Positions 37,119 through 47,665 of a stretch of 64,000 nucleotides of DNA are shown one piece after another; positions within the stretch are counted from its first letter, which is position 1; each line of letters opens with the position of its first letter. The position numbers and the translations under genes were made by a program. The DNA is taken from assembly GCA_938084175.1 (NCBI GenBank), contig CALKDR010000010.1:1-64000 (forward strand), read 5' to 3'. The notes beneath the pieces were generated by a model, which was not told where the DNA came from, did not search any database, and saw nothing but the letters and a program-made list of their open reading frames with translations. Origin of the DNA: an uncultured Campylobacterales bacterium. GTDB lineage: Bacteria > Campylobacterota > Campylobacteria > Campylobacterales > Arcobacteraceae.

Positions 37119-38705
37119 TTGATTAAACTATTTTTATTAACACTCTTTGCTTTAAATATATATGCAAAAGATTTTATTATTGCATCATATAATGCAGAAA
37201 ACTTATTTGATTTAAAAAAACAAAATAGTGAATATAAAGAGTTTATACCTAACACTTCTTCAAAATGGAATCAAAAAAACTTCAATATTAAAATCAATAA
37301 TGCAGTAAAAGTAATAAAAGATATAGATGCTGATATTATAGCTTTGCAAGAAATAGAAAATAGAGATGTTATTCAACTATTATTAAAAAAACTACCTCAA
37401 TATAAATATTCATCTTTTGTGAAATATCCAAGATCTTCAGTAGGACTAGGTTTCATATCTAAAATTGAAATAAAAAATAATAGGAGAATAGATGTAAAGT
37501 TTACAAATAAAATATTCAGACCTATTTTAGAGAGTACTTTTGTTTTTGATAATAGTGAATTTAAAATTTTCAATAACCATTGGCCTTCAAAAAGAGTGGC
37601 TGAAAGTTATAGAATTAAATTTGCAAAAAAACTGCAAGATAGACTTTATAGACTTCCAAGAGATTATGATTATATTCTTCTTGGTGATTTTAATTCAAAT
37701 TATGATGAAATGAGAAGTTTTAAATACGACAAAAGATTAAATAATACACAAGGAATCACAGGAATAAATCAAGTTTTAAATACTACTGTTAAAAACAGAT
37801 ATATAACATATGATGATGTATTAAAATTAAAAAGAAATGTACATTTTAACCTTTGGTTAGATTTACCCTCAAATCAAAGATTTTCAAGTAAATACAGAAC
37901 AAGAAGTAATACTCCTGATAATATTATACTATCCCCTGCTCTTTTAGATTCAAAGAATATCTCGTATATCCATAAATCATTTGATGTTTTTAAACCAAGC
38001 TATTTATATAAAAATAATAAAGTTTTAAGATGGCAAATGAAAGGTTCTAAATATAATAAAGTTCATGTTGGAGCTGGATACTCAGACCATTTACCAATCT
38101 ATGCAAAATTTTCAACATCAAAAGAAAAAACTAATCCAATAAAAGAAATTAATAAAAATAGTAAAAAAGAATTAAATAAAATCTCAGATCTTTATACAAA
38201 AATAAACTTAATAGATGCAGCAATAATAAAAAAAGCAATCGTTATTTACAAAAGTAAAAAAGGTGCAATAATAAAACAAAAATATGGACGTGCTATATAT
38301 ATTTATAAACATGCTAAAAATCTAAAATTAGGGCATTCGTATACACTACAAATTAATCAAATTCTTGATTATAATGGATTAAAAGAAGTTGATTCATTTT
38401 CAATTTTGGAGGAAAATGGAAAGTACAAAAATTATAAAGATTTACTTTTAGATGCAAGTAAAAAGAATATTCTAAAATCAAAATATGAAAATGAAATTGC
38501 TTTTAATTTAAAAGGTACAGTAAAAAATAAAAAATTATATATTAAAGATTCAAAAGGAAAAAGTATAAAAATATATGCAAAAAATAAAAAGAATTTACCA
38601 AAAAATAATTCTGTTATAGTTTTTAAAAGTGCACATATTGGAACATATAGAGGAAATCCTCAAATATTAATTCATAGTAAATCTGATTATAAGGTCCTTA
38701 ACTAA
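37119..38705 (+). CDS. secreted endonuclease/exonuclease/phosphatase family protein with C-terminal OB-like region; TTG start
   Basis: Signal peptide IKLFLLTLFALNIYA; ASYNAENLFD; ALQEIENRDV; LLGDFNSNYDE; GYSDHLPIYAKF. Confidence 0.88.
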   Translation: MIKLFLLTLFALNIYAKDFIIASYNAENLFDLKKQNSEYKEFIPNTSSKWNQKNFNIKINNAVKVIKDIDADIIALQEIENRDVIQLLLKKLPQYKYSSFVKYPRSSVGLGFISKIEIKNNRRIDVKFTNKIFRPILESTFVFDNSEFKIFNNHWPSKRVAESYRIKFAKKLQDRLYRLPRDYDYILLGDFNSNYDEMRSFKYDKRLNNTQGITGINQVLNTTVKNRYITYDDVLKLKRNVHFNLWLDLPSNQRFSSKYRTRSNTPDNIILSPALLDSKNISYIHKSFDVFKPSYLYKNNKVLRWQMKGSKYNKVHVGAGYSDHLPIYAKFSTSKEKTNPIKEINKNSKKELNKISDLYTKINLIDAAIIKKAIVIYKSKKGAIIKQKYGRAIYIYKHAKNLKLGHSYTLQINQILDYNGLKEVDSFSILEENGKYKNYKDLLLDASKKNILKSKYENEIAFNLKGTVKNKKLYIKDSKGKSIKIYAKNKKNLPKNNSVIVFKSAHIGTYRGNPQILIHSKSDYKVLN

Positions 38706-40006
38706 TGCTTTTAAAATCTATATTTACAAATAGTACGGGAATATTAACATCAAGAATATTAGGATTTATAAGAGATTTATTAACTGCCTCGATTTTAGGA
38801 GCAAATATCTATTCAGATATTTTCTTTGTTGCTTTTAAGCTACCTAATTTATTTAGAAGAATATTTGCAGAAGGTGCTTTTACACAAGCTTTTATACCAG
38901 CTTATGCAAAATCTAATCACAAAATCAGATTTTCTTCTATTGTATTTTTACAGCTATTTGGGTTTTTAATAATACTTTCACTTCTAGTTACTCTTTTTTC
39001 TTCTTTAGTAGCAAAAGCAATTGCTATTGGTTTTGATCAAGAAACAATAGATTTAGCAGCACCTTTGTTTGCAATAAATTTTTATTATTTGCCAATGATT
39101 TTTGTTGTTACATTTATGGCGGCACTTTTACAATATAAACAGCACTTTGCAACAACTGCATATTCAACTGCACTTTTAAATTTAACAATGATTATTTCTT
39201 TATTAATATCACAAGATATGCAAAAATATGAAATTACATTTTATTTATCATATGGAGTACTAGCAGGTGGTGTTTTACAGATATTAGTACATTTATATGC
39301 AATAAAAAAACTTAATTTATGTAAAATTTTTCACTTTAAGAAGCATAAGAAAAAAGAAGAAAACAAATTTTACAAAAACTTTATGTCAGCAACTGTTGGT
39401 TCTTCAACAACTCACCTTTCAGCATTTATAGATACTTGGTTAGCATCATTTTTAATGACAGGTTCAATTTCATATCTTTATTATGGAAATAGAGTTTTTC
39501 AATTGCCCCTTGCATTATTTGCAATAGCAACTTCAATTGCACTATTTCCAATGATTGCAAAAAGTATTAAAAATAAAGATGAAGATAAAGCATTAAGTTT
39601 AATGAAAAAATCTTCACTTATTTTATTTGCGCTTTTGTCTGTTTCTACATTTATTGGAATATTTTTTAATGAATTTATTATTTCTTTATTATTTGAAAGA
39701 GGTGCTTTTACATCTACTGATACAAATAATACTGCTTTAATTTTATCAATGTACTTAATAGGTTTATTACCTTTTGGAATTGGTAAAATATTTTCTCTTT
39801 GGTTGTATGCAAAAGAACAGCAATTTTTAGCCGCTAAAATATCAGTTTATTCTCTTGGATGGAATATTGTATTCTCATTAATTTTAATTCAACCTTTTGG
39901 AGCAGCTGGTCTTGCATTTGCAAGTACAATTAGTGGTTTCATATTATTTTTCCTTACAATAAAAGCTTTTGGCTTTAAAAAATTTATTATAATGTTCAAA
40001 AGATAA
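38705..40006 (+). CDS. murJ: lipid II flippase MurJ
   Basis: 433 aa polytopic; SRILGFIRDLLTASILGA; FKLPNLFRRIFAEGAFTQAFIP. Confidence 0.97.
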   Translation: MLLKSIFTNSTGILTSRILGFIRDLLTASILGANIYSDIFFVAFKLPNLFRRIFAEGAFTQAFIPAYAKSNHKIRFSSIVFLQLFGFLIILSLLVTLFSSLVAKAIAIGFDQETIDLAAPLFAINFYYLPMIFVVTFMAALLQYKQHFATTAYSTALLNLTMIISLLISQDMQKYEITFYLSYGVLAGGVLQILVHLYAIKKLNLCKIFHFKKHKKKEENKFYKNFMSATVGSSTTHLSAFIDTWLASFLMTGSISYLYYGNRVFQLPLALFAIATSIALFPMIAKSIKNKDEDKALSLMKKSSLILFALLSVSTFIGIFFNEFIISLLFERGAFTSTDTNNTALILSMYLIGLLPFGIGKIFSLWLYAKEQQFLAAKISVYSLGWNIVFSLILIQPFGAAGLAFASTISGFILFFLTIKAFGFKKFIIMFKR

Positions 40007-40076
40007 AAACTCAATCTTAGTAATTAATTACAATTTAGCTATAATTGCTACTTTAATAAATATTACTAGGATTTAA

Positions 40077-41786
40077 ATGAAAGAATTTTTCAAACAATAT
40101 ACCCCTTTTTATAAAAATTATAAGTTACAATTTTTCTACGCTTTTATAGGAATTATTTTAGTTGCAGGTGCTACTTCAGGAACTGCTTATGCAATTCAAC
40201 CTTTACTTGATGATATTTTTATAAACAAAGATGAAGATATGCTTTATATGATGCCTATTTTTGTAATTATTCTTTATACTGCAAAAGGTTTTGGAAGGTA
40301 TATTCAAGCTTACTATATTTCTTTTATAGGACAAGATATTACAAGAATTGTTAGAGATAGACTTTTTGCTCATGTTTTAACTTTAGATATGAGTTTCTTT
40401 CAAAAAAAACACGGTGGCGAGCTGGTAAGTAGAATTATAAATGATATAAATAGAATACAAAGTGCTGTTTCAAATTATATAGCTGAATTTATAAGAGAAG
40501 TACTTACAATCTTTGGACTTGTGGCACTTGTTATTTATCATTCACCTGAACTTGCTTTTTATGGGTTAATTGTTCTTCCCCTAGCTATTTATCCATTATC
40601 AAAACTTGCAAAAAGAATGAAAAAACTTTCATTTAAATCACAAGAAACAAATGCAGATATTACATCATCACTTAGTGAATCTTTTAATAATATTGAAATA
40701 ATAAAAGCGAATTCAACTGAAGTAATAGAAACGAATAAATTCTCAATTCATAATTTAAATTTCTTTAAATACAATATGAAAGCCGTACGAACAAATGAAC
40801 TAACTTCACCTTTAATGGAAATAATAGGTTCTCTAGCATTCGCAGCAGTTATTTTAGTAGGTGGTTCAAAAGTTATAAGTGGTGAACTAACAACTGGGAC
40901 TTTTTCTTCTTTTATTGCTGCTTTATTTATGCTTTATTCTCCAATAAAAAGACTTTCATCACTTTATAATAAAATGCAAGATGCACTTGCTGCAAATGAT
41001 AGAATAAATGAAATGTTAAATCAAAACCCTAGTATTCTTTCTGGTTCTGCTAAATTCCCAAAAGAAATACAAGCAATAAGTTTTGAAGATGTGTTTTTAA
41101 AATATAATGATTTTACAGCTCTTAGTGATATTAATTTTGAAGCAAAAAAAGGTGAGACTATTGCACTTGTTGGTGATAGTGGTGGTGGAAAATCTTCTTT
41201 AATTAATCTTATTATTAGATTTTATGATGTCTCAAAAGGAAAGATTAAACTTAATAATAATTTACTAAACGAACTAGATATTAAATCTTTAAGAGAAAAT
41301 ATTTCAATAGTAACACAAAGAGTTTATATTTTTAATGACACAATTAGTGCTAATGTTGCCTATGGTTATGATGTAGATGAAAACAGAGTTATTGAAGTAC
41401 TTAAACAAGCCCATGCTTATGATTTTATTAAGAAAATGCCAGAAGGTATTAATACAAAACTTGATGAATTTGGAACAAACTTATCTGGTGGACAACGTCA
41501 AAGAATTGCAATTGCACGTGCTTTATATAAAAATCCTCAAATTCTTATATTAGATGAGGCTACATCTGCACTTGACAATGAAAGTGAATCTATAATATCT
41601 CAAGTAATTGATGAAGTTAGTGTAGATAAAATCACATTTATAATAGCCCATAGACTAAGTACCATAAAAAATGCAACAAAAATTGCAGTTTTTAAAGATG
41701 GTAAAATTGTATGTATGGGTAGTGAAAATGAACTTCTAAACACGTGTAATGAATATAAAAGATTAAATAATCTTGCGAATATGTAA
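40077..41786 (+). CDS. MsbA-like ABC transporter (permease + ATPase)
   Basis: 569 aa; GDSGGGKSSLINLI; LSGGQRQRIAIARALYKNPQILILDEATSALDNESE. Confidence 0.93.
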   Translation: MKEFFKQYTPFYKNYKLQFFYAFIGIILVAGATSGTAYAIQPLLDDIFINKDEDMLYMMPIFVIILYTAKGFGRYIQAYYISFIGQDITRIVRDRLFAHVLTLDMSFFQKKHGGELVSRIINDINRIQSAVSNYIAEFIREVLTIFGLVALVIYHSPELAFYGLIVLPLAIYPLSKLAKRMKKLSFKSQETNADITSSLSESFNNIEIIKANSTEVIETNKFSIHNLNFFKYNMKAVRTNELTSPLMEIIGSLAFAAVILVGGSKVISGELTTGTFSSFIAALFMLYSPIKRLSSLYNKMQDALAANDRINEMLNQNPSILSGSAKFPKEIQAISFEDVFLKYNDFTALSDINFEAKKGETIALVGDSGGGKSSLINLIIRFYDVSKGKIKLNNNLLNELDIKSLRENISIVTQRVYIFNDTISANVAYGYDVDENRVIEVLKQAHAYDFIKKMPEGINTKLDEFGTNLSGGQRQRIAIARALYKNPQILILDEATSALDNESESIISQVIDEVSVDKITFIIAHRLSTIKNATKIAVFKDGKIVCMGSENELLNTCNEYKRLNNLANM

Positions 41787-41915
41787 ATCTCAGAATAAGC
41801 ACTTTCTAGGTTTATTTTAAAATTATTTAATATAAAATTTATATAAATATTTCTATTAAAACTTATATTTAACGATTTTTAGATAAAATAGCTAAATTAT
41901 AAAAAAGGCACAAAT

Positions 41916-42974
41916 TTGTTTAGCTACAACACACTTAAAAAAGTTTTATTTAAATTTGAACCGGAAACAGCTCACAATATCGCTGAATATGGCTTAAGAA
42001 TTGTTGGTAAATATAAAGTAATACAAAATTATATGAAAAAAAAGAATTATAATAATAATTCAAAACTTTCACAAGAGATTTTCGGTGTTACATTTTCGAA
42101 CCCTGTTGGATTAGCCGCTGGATTTGATAAAAACGCTACGGTGGTAAAAGCAATGCCCTCTTTAGGATTTGGATTTACAGAAATTGGAACAATGACTCCA
42201 AAACCTCAAGATGGAAATGCAAAACCACGTATGTTTAGATATCCAGAAGTTAAAAGTGTTCAAAATGCAATGGGATTTAACAATGAAGGTGCACACAAAG
42301 TACTTAAAAACTTAAAAAAAGTTTATCCTGCGGCTATTCCTGTTGGAGTAAACATTGGTAAAAACAAATTAACACCTGAAAATTTTGCATTAAGCGATTA
42401 CAAAATGTTAATTAAAAAATTTGAAGCTACTAGTGACTACTTAGTAATAAATATTTCAAGTCCTAATACACCAAATTTAAGAGATTTACAAAATGAAAAG
42501 TTTATTACTGAATTATTTGTAATGGCTAAAGAGTATACAAATAAACCTATTTTATTAAAAATAGCTCCTGATATGGAAGCAAAAGTAGCTATTGATTTAT
42601 GTAATAGTGCGATAAATGCAGGAGCTGCTGGAATTATTGCTACAAATACTACAATTGATTATGATTTAGTTCCAGGTTGTCAAGACTTTGGTGGATTAAG
42701 TGGTGCTTGTTTAACAAATAAATCATATGAAATATTTAAAGAAATTGCAAAAGAACTGTATGGAAAAACAATTTTAATCTCTGCTGGTGGAATATCAACA
42801 GGTGAGCAAGCATATGCTAGAATTAAAGCAGGTGCTTCACTTGTTCAATCATACTCAGGTTTAATTTTTGAAGGACCTTCAATGGTTCGAAAAATTAATG
42901 AAGAATTACTAGAACTAATAGCAAAAGATGGATATGAAAATATTCAAGAAGCTATTGGGGCTGATTTAAAATAG
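41916..42974 (+). CDS. pyrD: dihydroorotate dehydrogenase (quinone); TTG start
   Basis: NPVGLAAGFDKNATVVKAM; INISSPNTPNLRDLQ; IISAGGIST-type motif. Confidence 0.97.
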   Translation: MFSYNTLKKVLFKFEPETAHNIAEYGLRIVGKYKVIQNYMKKKNYNNNSKLSQEIFGVTFSNPVGLAAGFDKNATVVKAMPSLGFGFTEIGTMTPKPQDGNAKPRMFRYPEVKSVQNAMGFNNEGAHKVLKNLKKVYPAAIPVGVNIGKNKLTPENFALSDYKMLIKKFEATSDYLVINISSPNTPNLRDLQNEKFITELFVMAKEYTNKPILLKIAPDMEAKVAIDLCNSAINAGAAGIIATNTTIDYDLVPGCQDFGGLSGACLTNKSYEIFKEIAKELYGKTILISAGGISTGEQAYARIKAGASLVQSYSGLIFEGPSMVRKINEELLELIAKDGYENIQEAIGADLK

Positions 42975-42983
42975 GAAACTAAA

Positions 42984-44327
42984 ATGAATTTAATAAACCA
43001 AAAAAAAACTAAAAGAACTTTTTTATTTTTTGTTGTTTCGTTATTCATTATCACAGGAGAATTAATGGCTAATAGCTTACCTAAATATTACACTAAAACA
43101 TTAGAAAATGGATTACAGATTGTTGCAATACCTATGAAGAATGGATCAAATGTAGTATCAACTGATATCTTTTATAAAGTTGGAAGTCGTGATGAAAAAA
43201 TGGGAAAAAGTGGAATAGCACATATGCTAGAACACCTAAATTTCAAATCAACTAAAAACCTAAAAGCAGGTCAGTTTGATGAAATAGTAAAAGGATTTGG
43301 TGGAGTAAATAACGCTTCAACAGGTTTTGATTTTACTCATTACTATATTAAATCAGCATCAAAAAACATGGATAAATCATTAAGTTTATTTGCAGACTTA
43401 ATGGAAAACTTAACATTAAAAGATGAAGAGTTCCAGCCTGAACGTGATGTAGTAACAGAAGAAAGACGTTGGAGAACAGATAATAGTCCTATGGGTTATT
43501 TACAATTTAGATTATTCAATAATGCCTATATCTATCATCCATATCACTGGACTCCAATTGGTTTTATGAATGATATTAAAAACTGGAGTATTGAAGATAT
43601 TAAAGATTTTCATAGTACTTATTACCAAGCAAAAAATGCAATTATTGTAGTTGCTGGAGATATTGATAAAGATGAAGTTTTCAATTCATCTGAAAAATAT
43701 TTTAAAGATATTAAAAATAAAAAAGAGATACCTTCAAAAATACATACAGTTGAACCAAAACAAGATGGTGCTAAAAAAATTACTGTGTTAAAAGACTCAG
43801 CTGTTGAAATGCTTGCTATTACTTATCATATACCAAATTTTGAACATAAAGACCAAGTTGCACTTTCAGCATTAAGTGAATTTTTCTCTTCAGGAAAAAG
43901 TTCAATCTTACAAAAAAGATTAGTAGATGAAAAAAGATTAGTTAATTCTGTTTATGCTTATAATTTAGAATTAAAAGATCCAGGTTTATTCATGTTTATG
44001 GCAGTTGCTAATGAAGGTATAAAAGCAAAAGATGTTGAAAAAGAAATATTGAGTATTATTGATGAAGTAAAAAAAGGCAAAATATCTAAAAAAGATATTG
44101 AAAAAATTAAAATAAATACAAAAGCAGATTTTATTTTCTCACTTGAAAGTTCATCTTCTGTTGCGTCACTTTATGGTTCTTATTTTGTAAGAGATAATAT
44201 TAAACCTTTATTTGATTATGAAGAAAAAGTTAGTAAATTAACTAAAAAAGATTTAATAAAAGTTGCAAATAAGTATTTTGATAAAAATCATTCTACTACT
44301 GTTATTTTAAAGCAAGAAAAGAAATAA
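42984..44327 (+). CDS. M16-family zinc peptidase
   Basis: HMLEHLNFKSTKNLKAGQFDE (HxxEH); FxPERDVVTEERRWR. Confidence 0.94.
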   Translation: MNLINQKKTKRTFLFFVVSLFIITGELMANSLPKYYTKTLENGLQIVAIPMKNGSNVVSTDIFYKVGSRDEKMGKSGIAHMLEHLNFKSTKNLKAGQFDEIVKGFGGVNNASTGFDFTHYYIKSASKNMDKSLSLFADLMENLTLKDEEFQPERDVVTEERRWRTDNSPMGYLQFRLFNNAYIYHPYHWTPIGFMNDIKNWSIEDIKDFHSTYYQAKNAIIVVAGDIDKDEVFNSSEKYFKDIKNKKEIPSKIHTVEPKQDGAKKITVLKDSAVEMLAITYHIPNFEHKDQVALSALSEFFSSGKSSILQKRLVDEKRLVNSVYAYNLELKDPGLFMFMAVANEGIKAKDVEKEILSIIDEVKKGKISKKDIEKIKINTKADFIFSLESSSSVASLYGSYFVRDNIKPLFDYEEKVSKLTKKDLIKVANKYFDKNHSTTVILKQEKK

Positions 44328-44385
44328 AGACGTAAAAATTAGTTAAGAAACAAAATAGAAGATTTAGTAGAAAAAAAGGATAGAT

Positions 44386-45273
44386 ATGGAAATTATAACA
44401 GGTGCAATGACCGCACTAATTACACCATTTAAAAATGGAAAAGTTGATTTAGAAAAATATGAGTCTTTAATAAAAAGACAAATTGCACAAGGTATGGATG
44501 CTGTAGTTCCAGTTGGAACTACAGGTGAAAGTGCTACTTTATCTCATTCAGAGCATAAAGCATGTATTGAAGTTGCTGTTGCTGCTTGTAAAAATACAAA
44601 TGTAAAAGTAATTGCAGGTGCTGGTTCAAATGCAACACATGAAGCTGTTGAAATTGCAAAGCATGCACAAGCTGTTGGAGCAGATGGACTTTTATCTGTA
44701 ACACCATACTATAATAAGCCAACGCAAGAAGGTCTATATCAACACTACAAAGCAATAGCTACTTCTGTTGAAATTCCATTTATGCTTTATAATGTACCAG
44801 GTCGTACAGGTGTTGATTTAACAGCTGATACTACAATCAGACTTTTTGATGAAATTCCAAATATCTATGCTACTAAAGAAGCTACAGGTTCACTTGATAG
44901 AACAATTGAGTTATTATCACAAAGAAATGACCTAGTTGTTGTTTCAGGTGATGATGCGATTGATTTTCCAATGTTAGTAAATGGATGTAAGGGTATTATA
45001 TCTGTAACTGCAAACTTACTTCCAAACTTAAAAGCACAACTAGTTCATGCCGTTGAAGAAGGAAATTTAGAAAAAGCTAGAAAAATAAATGAAGATTTAT
45101 ATGCATTAAATTGTGTACTATTTTGTGAAAGTAACCCAATACCTATTAAAGCAGCGATGTATTTAACAGGACTGCTTGATACATTAGAGTACAGACTTCC
45201 TTTAACTGCTCCAAGTGCAGACACAATGAAAAAACTTGAAAATATATTAAAACAATACGAGGTAATAAAATAA
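44386..45273 (+). CDS. dapA: 4-hydroxy-tetrahydrodipicolinate synthase
   Basis: [48 protein letters not shown]. Confidence 0.98.
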   Translation: MEIITGAMTALITPFKNGKVDLEKYESLIKRQIAQGMDAVVPVGTTGESATLSHSEHKACIEVAVAACKNTNVKVIAGAGSNATHEAVEIAKHAQAVGADGLLSVTPYYNKPTQEGLYQHYKAIATSVEIPFMLYNVPGRTGVDLTADTTIRLFDEIPNIYATKEATGSLDRTIELLSQRNDLVVVSGDDAIDFPMLVNGCKGIISVTANLLPNLKAQLVHAVEEGNLEKARKINEDLYALNCVLFCESNPIPIKAAMYLTGLLDTLEYRLPLTAPSADTMKKLENILKQYEVIK

Positions 45274-46052
45274 TGAGCGAATCTATGAAAAATAAAACTT
45301 TAGTAATTTCTGGTGGAACAAAAGGTATAGGAAAAGAGTGTGTTTACAAATTCGCACAAAATGGCGTAAATGTAGCTTTTACATATAATTCTAATCAACA
45401 ATTTGCAGAAGATATTTGTAAAGATGTTGAAGAAACATATGGAGTAAAATGTAAAGCTTATCCTTTCAATATTTTACAACCAGAAGAATATAAAGAATTA
45501 TTCTTAGAAATTGACAAAGATTTTGATAGAGTTGATTTCTTTATCTCAAATGCAATGATTTATGGTCGTGCAGTTGTTGGTGGATATGGTAAATTTATGA
45601 AACTAAAACCTCGTGGTTTAAATAATATTTATACTGCAACTGTTAATGCATTTGTTTGTGGAGCACAACAAGCTGCTAAAAGAATGCAAAAAATTGGTGG
45701 AGGAGCTATTGTTTCTTTATCATCAACAGGAAACTTAGTGTATATTCCTAATTATTCAGGGCATGGTACAAATAAAGCTGCAGTAGAAGCAATGGTTAGA
45801 TATGCAGCTACAGAATTAGGTGAATTTAATATTAGAGTAAATGCAGTTTCAGGAGGTCCTATTGACACTGATGCACTTAAAGCATTTACGAACTATGAAG
45901 AAGTAAAACAAAAAACTATTGATTTATCAGCTTTAAATAGAATCGGTCAACCTAAAGATTTAGCACAATCATGTTACTTCTTATGTACAGAAGACGCTTC
46001 ATGGATTACATCTCAAACATTAGTTGTTGATGGTGGAACAACTTTCAGATAA
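45273..46052 (+). CDS. enoyl-ACP reductase, FabL-type SDR (Yx6K)
   Basis: SGGTKGIGKECV; NYSGHGTNKAAVEAMVRYAATELGEFNIRVNAVSGGPIDTDALKAF. Confidence 0.78.
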   Translation: MSESMKNKTLVISGGTKGIGKECVYKFAQNGVNVAFTYNSNQQFAEDICKDVEETYGVKCKAYPFNILQPEEYKELFLEIDKDFDRVDFFISNAMIYGRAVVGGYGKFMKLKPRGLNNIYTATVNAFVCGAQQAAKRMQKIGGGAIVSLSSTGNLVYIPNYSGHGTNKAAVEAMVRYAATELGEFNIRVNAVSGGPIDTDALKAFTNYEEVKQKTIDLSALNRIGQPKDLAQSCYFLCTEDASWITSQTLVVDGGTTFR

Positions 46053-46597
46053 TGAAAGAAAAAGTTCTAAATCTTCCGAATGCTCTAGCTTTATTTAGAA
46101 TAGCATTAGCTCCGCTAATGCTATGGTTCTTTATAGACAGAGATAATACTATTTTTGCTCACTGGCACCCTTCTTGGTTTGATTACTTCGCTGGTTTAAT
46201 TTTTGTTATTGCATCTGTTACTGATTTTTTTGATGGCTATATTGCAAGATCTTGGGATCAAATGACAAAATTGGGTGGAATTTTAGATCCACTTGCTGAT
46301 AAAATGCTTGTTCTTGCAGGTTTTTTAGGTCTTATGGTAATTGATAGAGCTTCAGCTTGGGCAGTATTTTTAATACTTTCACGTGAATTCTTTATTACAG
46401 GACTAAGAGTTGTAGCTGTTTCAGAAGGAAAAAATGTAGCTTCCACAATGGCAGGAAAAATAAAAACTGTAATTCAAATGATTGCAATAGGTTTTTTAAT
46501 CATGAATTGGCCATTTGCAACAGAACTTTTATGGTTAGCTGTTGTTTTAACAATGTATTCAGGATATGAATATATTAGAGATTATTTTAAAATATAG
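46052..46597 (+). CDS. pgsA: CDP-diacylglycerol-glycerol-3-phosphate 3-phosphatidyltransferase
   Basis: SVTDFFDGYIARSWDQMTKLGGILDPLADKML (CDP-alcohol phosphotransferase motif). Confidence 0.96.
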   Translation: MKEKVLNLPNALALFRIALAPLMLWFFIDRDNTIFAHWHPSWFDYFAGLIFVIASVTDFFDGYIARSWDQMTKLGGILDPLADKMLVLAGFLGLMVIDRASAWAVFLILSREFFITGLRVVAVSEGKNVASTMAGKIKTVIQMIAIGFLIMNWPFATELLWLAVVLTMYSGYEYIRDYFKI

Positions 46598-46606
46598 AGG
46601 TTTTTC

Positions 46607-47665
46607 TTGGGTACTATAACATTTCTGCTAGTTCTTTCGTTTCTAGTTTTCTTTCATGAATTAGGTCACTTTACAGCTGCTCGTTACTTTGGAGTAAAAG
46701 TTCACGTTTTTTCAATTGGTTTTGGAAAACAACTTTTTGCTAAAGAGTGGAAAGGAACAGTTTGGCAACTTTCGCTAATACCACTTGGTGGTTATGTGAA
46801 AATGAAAGGTCAAGATGATTCAAATCCTGCTTTAGTAGAAAGTGGTGATGATTCTTATAATACAAAACAACCATGGCAGAGAATTGTAATACTTTTTGCA
46901 GGTCCTTTTGCAAACTTTCTTTTAGCTGCAATTTTATACTTTTCAATTGCAATAATAGGAGCTTCAGCACTAGCTCCATCAATTGGAACAGTTCAAGCAA
47001 ACTCGCCTGCATTTAAAGCAGGAATTCAAAAAAATGATGAAATTGTTAGAATTAACAATACTGAAATTACTACTTGGAATGAGATTGGTGAAGAAATTGT
47101 AAATACTCAAGGTGCATTAAAATTTTATATAAAAAGAGATGGAAAATTAATTGCTAAAACAATTAGTCCTCATATCTCTGATGCACAAAATATGTTTAAA
47201 GAAGATATCAAAAAAAGAATGATTGGTATTTCTCCTTCAGGAAAAATCATAAAGCTTGACTTATCATTTGGTGAATCATTAGTTTTTGCATATGAAAAAA
47301 CAATTTTTGCTTCAACTATGATTTTTCAAGGTGTTCAAAAATTAATTCAAGGTGTAATTCCAAGTAGTGAAGTTGGTGGAGTTATTACAATTGGAAAAGT
47401 TATCTCTGATGCTAGTGAATCTAGTATTATTGCATTACTTACGATTACTGCTCTTATTTCTGTAAATTTAGGAGTATTAAACCTTCTTCCAATTCCAGCA
47501 CTTGATGGTGGACATATAATGTTTAATATATATGAAATGATTACAAAAAGAAAACCAAGCGATAAAGTATTTATGATTCTTACAATTACAGGTTGGGTTA
47601 TTCTAGGTGCTTTAATGTTACTAGGAATATATAATGATATTAATAGGATATTTATAAATGGATAA
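46607..47665 (+). CDS. rseP: RIP metalloprotease RseP; TTG start
   Basis: FFHELGHFTAARYFGVKV (HExxH), PDZ region, LNLLPIPALDGGHIMFN. Confidence 0.96.
   Translation: MGTITFLLVLSFLVFFHELGHFTAARYFGVKVHVFSIGFGKQLFAKEWKGTVWQLSLIPLGGYVKMKGQDDSNPALVESGDDSYNTKQPWQRIVILFAGPFANFLLAAILYFSIAIIGASALAPSIGTVQANSPAFKAGIQKNDEIVRINNTEITTWNEIGEEIVNTQGALKFYIKRDGKLIAKTISPHISDAQNMFKEDIKKRMIGISPSGKIIKLDLSFGESLVFAYEKTIFASTMIFQGVQKLIQGVIPSSEVGGVITIGKVISDASESSIIALLTITALISVNLGVLNLLPIPALDGGHIMFNIYEMITKRKPSDKVFMILTITGWVILGALMLLGIYNDINRIFING

Noticed and set aside
36259-37255. Cluster of antisense ORFs over the rubrerythrins (36259, 36549, 36811, 36983)
   Set aside because: Reverse-strand shadows rich in His/Phe/Leu caused by K/E-rich coding sequence; no independent signals
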